Source: RGIG5327 sp045612485 | GTDB lineage: Bacteria > Verrucomicrobiota > Lentisphaeria > Victivallales > UBA1829 | Direction: 5' to 3' | Length of the DNA stretch: 38,853 bases | Assembly: GCA_045612485.1 (NCBI GenBank) | Contig: JAZKZE010000117.1 | Span: forward strand, 1-38,853 | Part shown: positions 25,243 to 34,143 of the stretch, one piece after another | Position numbering within the stretch: position 1 is the first letter of the stretch | Layout of the letters: each line of letters starts with the position of its first letter | The notes under the pieces: model-generated | What the model saw: only the letters and a program-made list of their open reading frames with translations | The model's database searches: none | What the model was told of the DNA's origin: nothing | Translations under genes and position numbers: made by a program

Positions 25243-26049
25243 TCAGTGACGGGTGAAATAATCCGCACAGATCTTTTTGAATTTGTTGGGATAATCCACT
25301 GCAAAAGATCTTACGCCCAGATCCAGAATGGCAAAAAGATCCTTCCGTTCAAAATGCCAGGGCAATACCTGTAAAAGAACATTGTGTTCTTTTGTGATGC
25401 GCAAGGCTTCTGAAACATATTCCGGGTCAAGAGCGTATCTCCAGCTTTTGTCCACCGCGTTGTAGAGATGCAGCTGTACTTCCGTGATCCCCTCAAAGTC
25501 TTCTTTCCATATCCTGTTGAACTGTTCAGCGATCTTTTCCGGACTGCCCCCCAGCCAGTTTTTCGTTCTTGCTTCAGGAGCATATTTTTTGAATTCCCGT
25601 AAAAGGTCAGGGTCACAGCAGGCAAAGGTGATCTGACTTGCCACACCGTACGAATTTATCATCTCTGCAAGAGTTTTTATCTCCACTCTCTTGTAGTCGA
25701 TGACCATATTGCGTTCCGGATGTTTCTGCAATATGGTAAAAAGTGTTGCCAGATCCGTTACATGCTGATCCGGAAAATCTTCCCAGCCGATATCCACGCT
25801 TTTCAGTTCTGCCCAGGTCATTTCCGATACTTTACGGCCTTTCAGATGCTCCGGAAGATTTTGGCAGATCCGGTCAAGGGTCTGGTCATGGAGAGAAACC
25901 AGAACACCGTCGGACGTTACATTTACATCTGCCTCCGGGCGTCCGCCCAGTTCCCAGCCGTATTCAAATGCTGCAATACAGCTTTCCGGCAATTCCACAC
26001 CGCCGCCTCCGGCACGGTGTGCTTCCCAGAGAATGATCCCGTCTTTCAT
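25243..26049 (-). CDS. glycerophosphodiester phosphodiesterase family protein
   Basis: This 268-residue TIM-barrel protein is predicted to hydrolyse glycerophosphodiesters to glycerol-3-phosphate and an alcohol. The GDPD signature is complete: AHRAGG (H11, R12), ELPESCIAAFEYGWELG, then EADVNVTSDGVLVSLHD (E39, D41, H54), and LDR shortly after. SFAVDYPNKF near the C-terminus is the usual closing motif. No signal peptide is present. It lies 31 bases downstream of a large glycosidase-like gene on the same strand, probably in one transcript. Its partner could supply a phosphorylated or lipid-linked sugar, but that link is inference. Confidence 0.88.
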   Translation of the reverse strand: MKDGIILWEAHRAGGGGVELPESCIAAFEYGWELGGRPEADVNVTSDGVLVSLHDQTLDRICQNLPEHLKGRKVSEMTWAELKSVDIGWEDFPDQHVTDLATLFTILQKHPERNMVIDYKRVEIKTLAEMINSYGVASQITFACCDPDLLREFKKYAPEARTKNWLGGSPEKIAEQFNRIWKEDFEGITEVQLHLYNAVDKSWRYALDPEYVSEALRITKEHNVLLQVLPWHFERKDLFAILDLGVRSFAVDYPNKFKKICADYFTRH

Positions 26050-26080
26050 AAAAAACTTCTTTCTGTTTTATATTTTGTTG

Positions 26081-28102
26081 TTATTTCAAAAGAGCAATGG
26101 AACGCAAAGCGGCATAATCTTTGCCGGATTTGCTGATTTTTACAGAGATCTTTCCATTTTCGGCAATAAGTACAGTCCATTTGCGTTCCGGTGCCTTGAT
26201 CGTCATGCTTCTCCCATTGATATGCAGCATAAATTCTTCTGTGGAATCTTTGTCAAGAGTGATTTCCAGAATATTGCCGGAACGCGCCTCAAATTCCACT
26301 GTCACACTGCCGTTGGGAAATACGGTATTTCCTGCATAACGTACGGGTCTGCCGTTTTGCAGTAAACTGTGGCTTGCGTGCATGGCTCTTCCTGCACGGA
26401 TATCATCATAGATCCCGCCGGGAATGACAAAGTCGGCTACTTCTTTGCGGTCAAGCATCTCTTTTCTTGCCGCATATTCCGCTTCATACTCCTTGAGGTA
26501 TTCTTTGCAGAGGAAACGCAAAGCGGAAAAATAGACTCTGTCCAGATCGTCTTTCGGCGGAGGGGCACCATCGCAAACACTCAAAAGTGTGGGGAGGGGG
26601 GCATTTTTATCTGCCATTTCCTCTGTGATCTTTTCCCATGCCTTTTCTGCGGTCTCTTTCAGGATAACAGGATCGGATTCCATTTTGTCCATGGCATCAA
26701 AGTAGGCACAGATGACAGAGTTGTATGCAAAAAGGGCTTTGGATACCTTTATGGCGATCTTCCAGCTTCTTTCATGTTTCTTCCACTCTTCTTCTGCCAT
26801 TTTCCCCTTGAGAAGCATGATTTTCTCCAGTCCTTCCTCTGCAAGACGGCACGCTTCCTCCTTTTCCGCAAGAATATTTTTTCTTCCGGGAGTCATGATA
26901 CCGGAACGCAAGCCCCACATATCCTTCTGTAAAGATAATACCATATTATCCCGGAAGAGGCTGAAGGAACCGCCTGCTTTGATCCACTTGAAATCCTGCT
27001 GGATGGGGAATTTATGATAGACGCAGTTCATATTGATGAAATTGATCTTCTGCACACATTCAATACCCTTCAGCTGCAATTCTGTCATCTCTTCCGCACA
27101 ATGTGGATATTTGAGAAGAGCATACTCTTTCAGCACGCTTTCAATGGTCGCCCTGTCATCCCGGATGAATCTTGTGTAGGCAAAAAGATTGATTTCCTGG
27201 GCGGAATCAAAGATATTGTTGCCGATACGGTCAAGACGGATGGCATAACGGGAAACATCTTTGCTTTTGCCTTCCTGAACATACCGGTAAATGTTTTTGA
27301 TATTGCACGCGGGAAGATACCCCGCCCCCAGAAATTCTCCCAGACCGTCACATTCCGCATTAAGAAAAGTATTATCCTGTTTCACAAGGAAGGGATTATT
27401 GGGCAGGAAGGGGACAAAATCGTAGGGGGTGATCTTTGTTTCAATATCAAAGGAAAACTCTTTTGCCGCGATCCTCGCGCCGGCAAGGATGTCTTCATAA
27501 TCCTGCGCTATGGAACCGAAGGAACGCAAAATAAAGCGTTTGCCGGCATTTTTGTGTTCCCGGGCAAAAATTTTTACGATCTCATAAACCACCTGATCCG
27601 GGGGATAACGGTCGGGGCGGGAATTATGGATCACGGAAAAGTCTGCTTCCGTAAGGGTAAGCACGATCCCGTCCAGATCAGGTACTTTATCAAAAACATT
27701 ACGGATCTTATAGCGGAGAAAATCCAGAAAACATTTTCCCAGAAGATCGAATTCCCCCCGTTCATCCATCATTTCCGGACAATCTTCCAGCAACCCTTTG
27801 GGGAGCATGATCTCTCTGTGCCAGTAATAAAGAGGTTTACCGATGCTGTGGGCAAGGGCGGTTATTTTCCGCATTTTTTCAATTTGCTCCTTTACCCCTT
27901 CCTTGTCACAGAGTGCATGAGTTTTGGGATAGGGTTCATAAAGAGCAAGTCCGTTCATGCCGCCGAGATGATGGGCAAAGGGACCGCAAACTTCAAAACT
28001 GTCAAAATCATATTTTTCCGCTTCTCTGACGATCCGTTCCATATATTCCACATCCACATGGGAAGGGTGCATCAGAGACCAGGTGATCTCATGTTTTTTC
28101 AT
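26081..28102 (-). CDS. large TIM-barrel glycosidase-like protein, family not recognised
   Basis: I cannot assign this 673-residue protein to a named family. Residues about 1-330 read as an alpha/beta barrel of the kind seen in GH67/GH20-like glycosidases. Candidate acidic catalytic residues are E and D in IVLTLTEADFSV (near 148-158), with further conserved-looking stretches LYYWHREIMLP and FLNAECDGLGEF. A helical middle region (about 330-560) is followed by a C-terminal beta domain (about 570-673; GGIYDDIRAGRAMHAS, then VTVEFEARSGNILEITL) resembling a carbohydrate-binding module. There is no signal peptide. GAGGA precedes ATG 28102. The GDPD gene lies 31 bases downstream. Confidence 0.5.
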   Translation of the reverse strand: MKKHEITWSLMHPSHVDVEYMERIVREAEKYDFDSFEVCGPFAHHLGGMNGLALYEPYPKTHALCDKEGVKEQIEKMRKITALAHSIGKPLYYWHREIMLPKGLLEDCPEMMDERGEFDLLGKCFLDFLRYKIRNVFDKVPDLDGIVLTLTEADFSVIHNSRPDRYPPDQVVYEIVKIFAREHKNAGKRFILRSFGSIAQDYEDILAGARIAAKEFSFDIETKITPYDFVPFLPNNPFLVKQDNTFLNAECDGLGEFLGAGYLPACNIKNIYRYVQEGKSKDVSRYAIRLDRIGNNIFDSAQEINLFAYTRFIRDDRATIESVLKEYALLKYPHCAEEMTELQLKGIECVQKINFINMNCVYHKFPIQQDFKWIKAGGSFSLFRDNMVLSLQKDMWGLRSGIMTPGRKNILAEKEEACRLAEEGLEKIMLLKGKMAEEEWKKHERSWKIAIKVSKALFAYNSVICAYFDAMDKMESDPVILKETAEKAWEKITEEMADKNAPLPTLLSVCDGAPPPKDDLDRVYFSALRFLCKEYLKEYEAEYAARKEMLDRKEVADFVIPGGIYDDIRAGRAMHASHSLLQNGRPVRYAGNTVFPNGSVTVEFEARSGNILEITLDKDSTEEFMLHINGRSMTIKAPERKWTVLIAENGKISVKISKSGKDYAALRSIALLK

Positions 28103-28140
28103 AAATCTGTCCTCTTTCTGTAATAGATTGTTTTCCGTAT

Positions 28141-28169
28141 AAGATACACCATTTTGACTGAAAAAGCAA
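28141..28169 (-). promoter_or_regulatory. tentative promoter of the glycosidase-like/GDPD operon
   Basis: On the minus strand TTGCTT (28164-28169) and TATCTT (28141-28146) have a 17-base spacer, about 40 bases before ATG 28102. Both elements are imperfect. Confidence 0.35.
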
Positions 28170-28179
28170 TATTTCCTGC

Positions 28180-28208
28180 TTGCATATTCCGGAAAAAAAC
28201 AGTATATT
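28180..28208 (+). promoter_or_regulatory. promoter of the MATE exporter gene
   Basis: TTGCAT (28180-28185) and TATATT (28203-28208) have a 17-base spacer. The spacer holds TTCCGGAA (28187-28194), exactly eight bases before the -10, as in the addB promoter. Confidence 0.5.
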
Positions 28209-28249
28209 TATCAGCAGGAATAAAAGAAATCACAAAGAAAGATCTTATC

Positions 28250-29671
28250 ATGTCAAAATCCCATCAGATGGATATGTGTCACGGACCGCTGTTTCGTAAA
28301 ATCGTCCTTTTTACACTGCCGCTTCTGGCAACAAATATATTGCAGCTCCTTTTCAATGCCGCCGATATGGTGGTATTGGGGCAGTTTGCCAATCATCAGG
28401 CGATGGCGGCTGTGGGAGCGACGGTCTCCATCAACAGTTTTTTTGTCAGTCTTTTCATGGGATTGGGGATCGGATCCAATGTCCTTGTGGCAAGGTTTTT
28501 CGGTTCCGGGGATAAAGTACAGCTGCGGAAAAGCGTGCATACTTCCATGTTTGCTTCCATTCTCTGCGGACTTATCCTTATGGTAGTGGGGCTTTTTGCC
28601 GTAAGACCGCTTCTTACGCTTATGAAAACTCCGGAGGATATTCTGGAAAAAGCCTGTCTTTATCTCTATATCTGTTTTTCCGCCACACCTTTTATGGTGA
28701 TCTACAATGTGGGGTGCGGCGTATTGCGGGCGTTGGGGGATACCATGCGTCCCATGTATTTTCTGATGATCGCAGGAGTGATCAATGTTATTTTGAATGT
28801 TATCCTTGTCGTTGGATTCAAAATGGAAATGGCGGGGGTTGCCATCGCAACAGCGGCTTCCCACCTGTTTTCCGCGGCAATGATCTTTTATGTGATGTTC
28901 CGTTCAAAGGAGGATTGCCAGATACGGGTGAAAGAATTGAAACTTGACGGTCCCATTTTCCGGGAGATGCTTGCACTGGGGATCCCGGCAAGTATCCAGA
29001 GCTGCTGTTTTTCCCTTGCCAATATGGCGATCCAGTCCTCCATCAATTCCTTCGGTTCTTTTGCTGTTGCCGGGTGTACCGCCGCTTCCGGGCTGGAAGG
29101 TTTTGTATGGATCTGTTCCTATTCCTTCCATACCACCTCCCTCTCCTTTACCGCACAGAATTTAGGCGGAAAACACTTTAAACGCATTATCCGGAGTGTA
29201 TTTTTATGTATTGCCTGTGCTGTGACCGCAAGTCTTGTTCTGGGATCTGTCTTCTTTATTTTTTCCCGTCCCATGCTTGCCTTGTATAATCCTGATCCGG
29301 AAGTTATCCAGTGGGGGCTTGTCCGGGTGAGGATCATGTTTGCCAGTTATTTCCTTTGCGGGATCCTTGATGTGATTTCCGGACTTTTGCGTGGATTGGG
29401 ACACTCTCTTGTTGCCACGATAGGATCTCTGGGGGGAGCATTTTTCTTCCGTATCGCCTGGGTCTATCTGGTCTTCCCCCATTTCAGAACGATGCAGAAT
29501 CTTATCATCTCCTTCCCCATTTCCTGGGTATTGGTGATTACTTTCCACAGTATTTTTGCTTACTTCATCCTGCGGAAACTTTTCCGGGAAAGAACCTCGA
29601 AACATGGGCGGCTTCTGGAAAGTCTGCAAAACAGTGCCTGCCGGCCCGGTCAGTCGGCAGTAAGACAGTAA
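28250..29671 (+). CDS. MATE-family multidrug/cation antiporter
   Basis: This 473-residue inner-membrane protein exports drugs or metabolites using a cation gradient. It has about 12 membrane helices in two homologous halves. The start MCHGPLFRKIVLFTLPLLA, then NAADMVVLGQF and AAVGATVSI, is the classical MATE N-terminus; the second half repeats the pattern with LALGIPASIQ. I start at ATG 28250 because the family begins about ten residues before MCHGP; a longer frame from TTG 28154 would run through the promoter. The C-terminal 25 residues are polar. A shared terminator separates it from the convergent aminopeptidase gene. Confidence 0.9.
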   Translation: MSKSHQMDMCHGPLFRKIVLFTLPLLATNILQLLFNAADMVVLGQFANHQAMAAVGATVSINSFFVSLFMGLGIGSNVLVARFFGSGDKVQLRKSVHTSMFASILCGLILMVVGLFAVRPLLTLMKTPEDILEKACLYLYICFSATPFMVIYNVGCGVLRALGDTMRPMYFLMIAGVINVILNVILVVGFKMEMAGVAIATAASHLFSAAMIFYVMFRSKEDCQIRVKELKLDGPIFREMLALGIPASIQSCCFSLANMAIQSSINSFGSFAVAGCTAASGLEGFVWICSYSFHTTSLSFTAQNLGGKHFKRIIRSVFLCIACAVTASLVLGSVFFIFSRPMLALYNPDPEVIQWGLVRVRIMFASYFLCGILDVISGLLRGLGHSLVATIGSLGGAFFFRIAWVYLVFPHFRTMQNLIISFPISWVLVITFHSIFAYFILRKLFRERTSKHGRLLESLQNSACRPGQSAVRQ

Positions 29672-29712
29672 AAAACTGCCGCAGGTCATTAAAACTTTCT
29701 GCGGCAGCATTG
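29668..29712. terminator. bidirectional terminator between MATE and aminopeptidase genes
   Basis: CTGCCGCAG (29676-29684) pairs perfectly with CTGCGGCAG (29699-29707). On the minus strand the stem is followed by a T-run (complement of 29670-29675); on the plus strand the tail is weaker. Confidence 0.8.
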
Positions 29713-29733
29713 CTTTTGTACAGGAATTCTTTT

Positions 29734-30957
29734 TCAGAAGCACCATTTGCCGTTGCGGAAAATGGCAACTTTCTCCCCGTTACGGGTAATGCCGTCAATG
29801 GATAATGTATCGTTGCCGATCATAAAATCCACATGGATCATGCTGTCGTTTACTCCCATTTTCAGCATCTCTTCCCGTGTGTATTTATCAAAATCCTTCA
29901 CGCAATCGAAAAAGCCTCTGCCCAGAGCCATGTGACAGGCGGCATTTTCATCATAAAGAGTGCTGTAGAAAAGAAGTCCGGTTTCATTGATGGGGGAATC
30001 GCATCCGATAAGAGCGCACTCTCCCAGGTAGGCTGCACCTTCATCCATTGCCACCATTTTTTCCAGTGCCTCCTGACCTTTGGCAGCTTTGACTTCCACT
30101 ACTTTCCCTTCATGGAAACGGATGGAAAAATCTTCGATCAATGCCCCCTGCCAGGAAAGAGGTTTGCTGGAATATAAAATACCTTCCGCATCGCCCTTTT
30201 TCGGCGTGGTGAAAATCTCTTCGGAAGGAATATTGGGATTGAAAACTCTGCCGGAAAGATCTTTTTCCGCAGCTCCGGCAAAGACGCCCTGTTCCATAAG
30301 TCCCACAGAAAAATCTGTTCCATTGCTACTTTTGTATTCCAGACGGGCAAAATTGTACTTGTTCAAAGCGGCACAGCGGGAATGGATCAAAGCATTGTGT
30401 TTATCCCAGTTGGCGATCCCGTCCCCGTTGGCTCGTGCGGCGGCGAGGATGGCTTCCCAGAGTTTTTCAATAGCTTCTTCCGCCGGGATACCGGGAAAAA
30501 CTTTCATCGCCCACTCTTTACCGGGAACTCCGGCAATACACCATTGATGTCTGTTTTCTGTTGCTTCCCTGAAGGGTTTGATTTTGGGGAATCTTGCCAT
30601 CTGCGCTCTGGAACGTTTTCCCTGATCCACACCGTCCATTCCGTCGGGATCATCGGAATCCAGCCACAGAAGTGCCGGAAGTTTGTCGGCTCTCCACTGC
30701 CATTTGGCAAGGACCCAGCTTTCCACTTCGGAAAGCGTTTCTTCAGTCTGGTAGATATGATCAAGTTTCTCTGTTGCCATATCTGTCCAGTTTACTACCA
30801 CCTTTGCGGCTCCCGCCTGATAACATTTTTCTACGGTCATACGTACAAATTCCGGCTGATCCAGTCCGGCAATAAGCAATACTTCCTGTCCTTTATCCAG
30901 ATTCAGACCTTTTTTCACGATAAGATCTGCATACGCTTCAAGTCTTTTCTGATCCAT
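29734..30957 (-). CDS. M29-family aminopeptidase
   Basis: This 407-residue protein belongs to the thermophilic aminopeptidase (AmpS/PepS, M29) family, cytoplasmic dinuclear-metal exopeptidases. Supporting segments are the N-terminal YADLIVKKGLNLDKGQEVLL, RVFNPNIPSEEIFTTP, the metal-site regions AMDEGAAYLGECAL and ACHMALGRGF, and NDSMIHVDFMIG followed by DTLSIDG near the end. These are the positions where Glu, His and Asp ligands are expected. It begins 23 bases after the HD-domain gene on the same strand and probably shares its promoter. It ends at the shared terminator. Confidence 0.9.
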   Translation of the reverse strand: MDQKRLEAYADLIVKKGLNLDKGQEVLLIAGLDQPEFVRMTVEKCYQAGAAKVVVNWTDMATEKLDHIYQTEETLSEVESWVLAKWQWRADKLPALLWLDSDDPDGMDGVDQGKRSRAQMARFPKIKPFREATENRHQWCIAGVPGKEWAMKVFPGIPAEEAIEKLWEAILAAARANGDGIANWDKHNALIHSRCAALNKYNFARLEYKSSNGTDFSVGLMEQGVFAGAAEKDLSGRVFNPNIPSEEIFTTPKKGDAEGILYSSKPLSWQGALIEDFSIRFHEGKVVEVKAAKGQEALEKMVAMDEGAAYLGECALIGCDSPINETGLLFYSTLYDENAACHMALGRGFFDCVKDFDKYTREEMLKMGVNDSMIHVDFMIGNDTLSIDGITRNGEKVAIFRNGKWCF

Positions 30958-30980
30958 AAGTTCCCTTTCTCATATATTTT

Positions 30981-31568
30981 TTATAAAATTTCAAGGTGAA
31001 AAAGATGACACAACTCCATAAACCGCAGTAACGGTCCATCGCCATGTTTTGCCATGCTTTTATATACTTTTTCCATACTTTTTTCCGACATGCTGCCGCT
31101 TTTTGAAAAGAATTTATCTGCAAGACAGATGAGTTTCTCTTCTTTTGTTTCCGGCAGAAGATCTCTGCGGGGAAGGGGAAGATTCTGTGCTTCTATTTCA
31201 GAAGCAGTCAGCCCGCTTCCTGTATGACGCTCACAGATAAGGGCATATACTTCCAGATCGCAAGAATGTTTTTTTCCATATTCCCGCAGCATTTCCGCCC
31301 CCAGAAGTCCGTGAAGCATATAGTGTTCTTTTCCGTGACAGTGGATATCCGGGGCGTGACACATTTTTACGCCTATATCGTGCAGTAACGCACCGTTTTC
31401 CACAACGGAAAGATCTATTTGATTCTGTTCCTCCTCCGGAAGAGATTTGAAGATCTCTATAGCCTTCATCTGTACCTGACAGCTGTGGAGAAAAAGATCC
31501 TCATACAAAGGATCAGTCTTATCCGGATAAAAAGAGTAAAAAATATCCAATGCCTGTGTCAAATCCAT
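30981..31568 (-). CDS. HD-domain phosphohydrolase
   Basis: This 195-residue protein carries a complete HD metal-binding domain: H28 (LHSCQVQMKA), H63-D64 (LLHDIG), H86, H115 (ERHTGSG) and D151 (CLADKFFSK). It resembles the small HDIG-type proteins annotated as TIGR00295-like, whose substrate is unknown; nucleotide or phosphate-ester hydrolysis is the general expectation. AGGGAAAAT precedes ATG 31568. The M29 aminopeptidase gene lies 23 bases downstream. Nothing in the pairing points to one pathway. Confidence 0.8.
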   Translation of the reverse strand: MDLTQALDIFYSFYPDKTDPLYEDLFLHSCQVQMKAIEIFKSLPEEEQNQIDLSVVENGALLHDIGVKMCHAPDIHCHGKEHYMLHGLLGAEMLREYGKKHSCDLEVYALICERHTGSGLTASEIEAQNLPLPRRDLLPETKEEKLICLADKFFSKSGSMSEKSMEKVYKSMAKHGDGPLLRFMELCHLFHLEIL

Positions 31569-31596
31569 ATTTTCCCTGTTCTCCTGTTTTATCTGA

Positions 31597-31624
31597 AATA
31601 TACCATTTTTTTTCAGGAAATCAA
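31597..31624 (-). promoter_or_regulatory. promoter of the HD/aminopeptidase operon
   Basis: On the minus strand TTGATT (31619-31624) and TATATT (31597-31602) are 16 bases apart, about 28 bases before the ATG. A near-palindrome TTCCTGAA sits in the spacer. Confidence 0.5.
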
Positions 31625-31719
31625 TATTTTCTGCGGGAAAAGAGGGGAAAAACCGGTAAAGTTTGCTCTTTTATATAGAAGAATATGTTTTTTTTCTGGA
31701 AAAAAGATAAAAAAGGTGC

Positions 31720-31725
31720 TATATT
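31720..31725 (+). promoter_or_regulatory. -10 element of the aroQ-acc-asp23 operon
   Basis: TATATT lies 42 bases before the aroQ ATG. The -35 at 17 bases is poor (TGGAAA), so only the -10 is convincing. I find no other promoter as good up to 36084. Confidence 0.4.
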
Positions 31726-31767
31726 ATTGCCTGAGGAAAACGACTCTTTAAAGAAAGAGAGCAGAAT

Positions 31768-32214
31768 ATGACAAAGATCCTTGTATTGAATGGGCCGAAT
31801 CTTCAGCTTCTCGGTACGAGAAAGCGGGAAGTTTACGGAAGTATTACGCTTGAAGAGATCCGGCAGAACCTGGATAACATTGCTTCTGAACTTGGTGTGG
31901 AGCTGGATTTTTACCAGTCCAATCACGAAGGGGATCTTGTGGACAGGATCGGCAATGCAAAAACAGAGGGCGTGGATGGTATCGTCATCAATCCTGCCGC
32001 CTACACCCATACAAGTATTGCCATACGCGATGCCATTGAAGGAGTCAGTATTCCTGCTGTTGAGATTCATCTTTCCAATATTCATGCCAGAGAAGAGTTC
32101 CGGCACAAGTCCATGACAGCTCCCGTTTGTATCGGGCAGATCGCAGGACTGGGGCCCGATGGATATGAATGGGCACTGCGCGCTCTTGTGCGGTATATAA
32201 GAACAGATAAATAA
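31768..32214 (+). CDS. aroQ: type II 3-dehydroquinate dehydratase
   Basis: AroQ converts 3-dehydroquinate to 3-dehydroshikimate in aromatic amino acid synthesis, forming a dodecamer in the cytoplasm. The 148-residue length is standard. Catalytic residues are visible: Y23 (REVYGS), N75 (VINPAAYTHTS), H101 (EIHLSN) and R108 (HAREEFR). NGPNLQLLG at 8-16 is the family start motif. AAGAAAGAGAGCAG precedes the ATG. It is the first gene of the block ending in the rhodanese gene, and aroQ before accB is a widespread gene order. Confidence 0.96.
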   Translation: MTKILVLNGPNLQLLGTRKREVYGSITLEEIRQNLDNIASELGVELDFYQSNHEGDLVDRIGNAKTEGVDGIVINPAAYTHTSIAIRDAIEGVSIPAVEIHLSNIHAREEFRHKSMTAPVCIGQIAGLGPDGYEWALRALVRYIRTDK

Positions 32215-32259
32215 CGTATTACATAAAAACAAACTCCCAAAAACAGAGAGGAAGAAAAA

Positions 32260-32739
32260 ATGAAAATCGACGAGATCAAGACCATTGTAAAACTCATGTC
32301 CGAAAACGATCTTACCGAGTTCCGTATTGAGTGCGAAGATATGCATCTTTGCCTGAAAAGAGGCAGTAATCAGCCTGCTGCGGTAATTCCGCAGAATATT
32401 ATTGCTCCTGTAGCCGCCCCTGTGGCTGCTGCCCCTGCCGCAGCTGCTCCTGCTGTGAAAGCGGAAGCTGCCGGTCCTGCTTCTTCCGGTATTCCTGCTG
32501 ATGCCGCCAAACTTATCGAATCTCCCATTGTGGGGACCTTCTACCGTGCCTCCGCCCCCGGTGCCGATGCCATGGTGAAAGTCGGGGACAAAGTGGATCC
32601 GGAAACTGTGGTCTGCATCATCGAAGCTATGAAGGTCATGAACGAGATCAAGGCTGAAAAATCCGGCGTTATCAAAGAGATCCTTGTGGAAAACGGTCAG
32701 CCTGTGGAATTCGGTCAGCCCATCTTTGTACTTGAATAA
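32260..32739 (+). CDS. accB: biotin carboxyl carrier protein of acetyl-CoA carboxylase
   Basis: AccB carries the biotin that moves CO2 in acetyl-CoA carboxylase, the first step of fatty-acid synthesis. The 159 residues comprise an N-terminal segment (1-38), an Ala/Pro-rich flexible linker (about 46-80), and the biotinyl domain (about 86-159). K125 in EAMKVMNEI is the biotinylated lysine, and the thumb-type insertion (YRASAPGADAM) of bacterial AccB is present. GAGAGGAAG lies upstream of the ATG. The gap to accC is 18 bases. Confidence 0.96.
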   Translation: MKIDEIKTIVKLMSENDLTEFRIECEDMHLCLKRGSNQPAAVIPQNIIAPVAAPVAAAPAAAAPAVKAEAAGPASSGIPADAAKLIESPIVGTFYRASAPGADAMVKVGDKVDPETVVCIIEAMKVMNEIKAEKSGVIKEILVENGQPVEFGQPIFVLE

Positions 32740-32757
32740 GCGTAAGGAGAGCTTTTC

Positions 32758-34122
32758 ATGTTTAATAAAGTCCTTATTGCCAACCGGGGCGAGATCGCAT
32801 TGCGTATCATCCGTGCCTGCCGGGAACTGGGAATCAAGACCGTTGTGGCATATTCCAAAGCGGATGAAAATTCCCTTCCCGTGAAACTTGCGGATCAGGC
32901 GGTCTGTATCGGGCCCGCCCCTGCATCGGAAAGTTATCTGCAAATCGAGCGGCTTATCGGTGTATGCGAGATTTGTGATGTGGATGCCATCCATCCCGGT
33001 TACGGTTTTCTTTCAGAAAATGCCCATTTTGCGGATGTCTGTGCTTCCTGCAATATCACCTTTATCGGGCCGGGCGCAGACCAGATCCGTGCCATGGGGG
33101 ATAAATCCAATGCCAGAAGCACCATGCGGAAAGCGGGAGTACCTGTGACACCCGGAAGTAACGGGGTGATCAGAAGTGAAGAAGAGGCCCTGAAAGTAGC
33201 CCATGAGCTGAAATATCCTGTAATCGTGAAGGCTTCTGCCGGAGGCGGCGGAAGAGGAATGAGGATCGCCCACAGTGATCCCAGTCTGATCCAGGGGTAC
33301 CATGCCGCCTGTACTGAAGCGGAAAAGGCTTTCGGAAACGGGGAAGTATATATTGAAAAATTTATTGAAAATCCCCGCCACATCGAAGTACAGATCCTTG
33401 CGGACTCTTACGGCAATGTCCTGCATCTGGGGGAACGGGATTGTTCTCTTCAGCGCAGACATCAGAAACTTATTGAGGAATCCCCCTCTCCGGCACTGAC
33501 TCCTGCCATCCGTAAAAAGATGGGGGAAGCTGCTGTAAAAGCCGCAAAAGCGGTGAAATATGTCAGCAGCGGTACTGTGGAATTTCTGCTGGGCAAAGGC
33601 GGGGAGTTCTACTTTATGGAGATGAATACCCGTGTTCAGGTGGAACACTGCGTAACGGAAATGATCAGCGGCGTGGACATCATCAAAGAGCAGATCCGTA
33701 TTGCCGCCGGGGAAAAACTTTCCATCACCCAGAAGGAATTGGAACTCAGAGGTCATGCTATAGAATTCCGTATCAATGCGGAAAATCCCTATATGAATTT
33801 TGCACCCTGTCCCGGAAGAGTGGAATTTTACTGTCCTCCCGGAGGCCCCGGTGTGCGTGTGGATTCCCATGTGTTTACAGGGTATTCCATTCCGCCGCAT
33901 TATGACAGCCTTATAGGTAAACTCATTGTTTACGGCGATACCCGTGAAGAGGCTATTGCCAGAGGCAGACGGGCTTTGGCGGAATATCTTGTGGAAGGGG
34001 TAAGCACTACGATCCCCTTTGAAAAATATATTCTGGAAAGCAAGGAGTTCATTGAAGGCAGATACGATACCTCCTTCATTGAACAGCTGCTCAAAAGCGG
34101 ACACTTCACCAATCAGAAATAA
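32758..34122 (+). CDS. accC: biotin carboxylase of acetyl-CoA carboxylase
   Basis: AccC carboxylates the biotin on AccB using ATP and bicarbonate. The 454-residue length is normal. The N-terminal domain starts with KVLIANRGEIALRIIRACRELG, the ATP-grasp domain has VKASAGGGGRGMRIAH, and the active site includes ERDCSLQRRHQKLIEESPSP, MEMNTRVQVEHCVTEMISG and EFRINAENP. The accA/accD carboxyltransferase genes are not in the window. It is followed after 21 bases by the first Asp23 gene. Confidence 0.97.
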   Translation: MFNKVLIANRGEIALRIIRACRELGIKTVVAYSKADENSLPVKLADQAVCIGPAPASESYLQIERLIGVCEICDVDAIHPGYGFLSENAHFADVCASCNITFIGPGADQIRAMGDKSNARSTMRKAGVPVTPGSNGVIRSEEEALKVAHELKYPVIVKASAGGGGRGMRIAHSDPSLIQGYHAACTEAEKAFGNGEVYIEKFIENPRHIEVQILADSYGNVLHLGERDCSLQRRHQKLIEESPSPALTPAIRKKMGEAAVKAAKAVKYVSSGTVEFLLGKGGEFYFMEMNTRVQVEHCVTEMISGVDIIKEQIRIAAGEKLSITQKELELRGHAIEFRINAENPYMNFAPCPGRVEFYCPPGGPGVRVDSHVFTGYSIPPHYDSLIGKLIVYGDTREEAIARGRRALAEYLVEGVSTTIPFEKYILESKEFIEGRYDTSFIEQLLKSGHFTNQK

Positions 34123-34143
34123 ACCGGTAACCGGAGACAGAAC

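Noticed and set aside
27014..28123. 369-codon plus-strand frame opposite the glycosidase-like gene
   Set aside because: The minus-strand protein is coherent with a good ribosome site, whereas this frame has none and runs past its start.
28154..28249. 32-codon N-terminal extension of the MATE gene
   Set aside because: It would start at a TTG upstream of the predicted -10, and MATE proteins begin near MCHGP.
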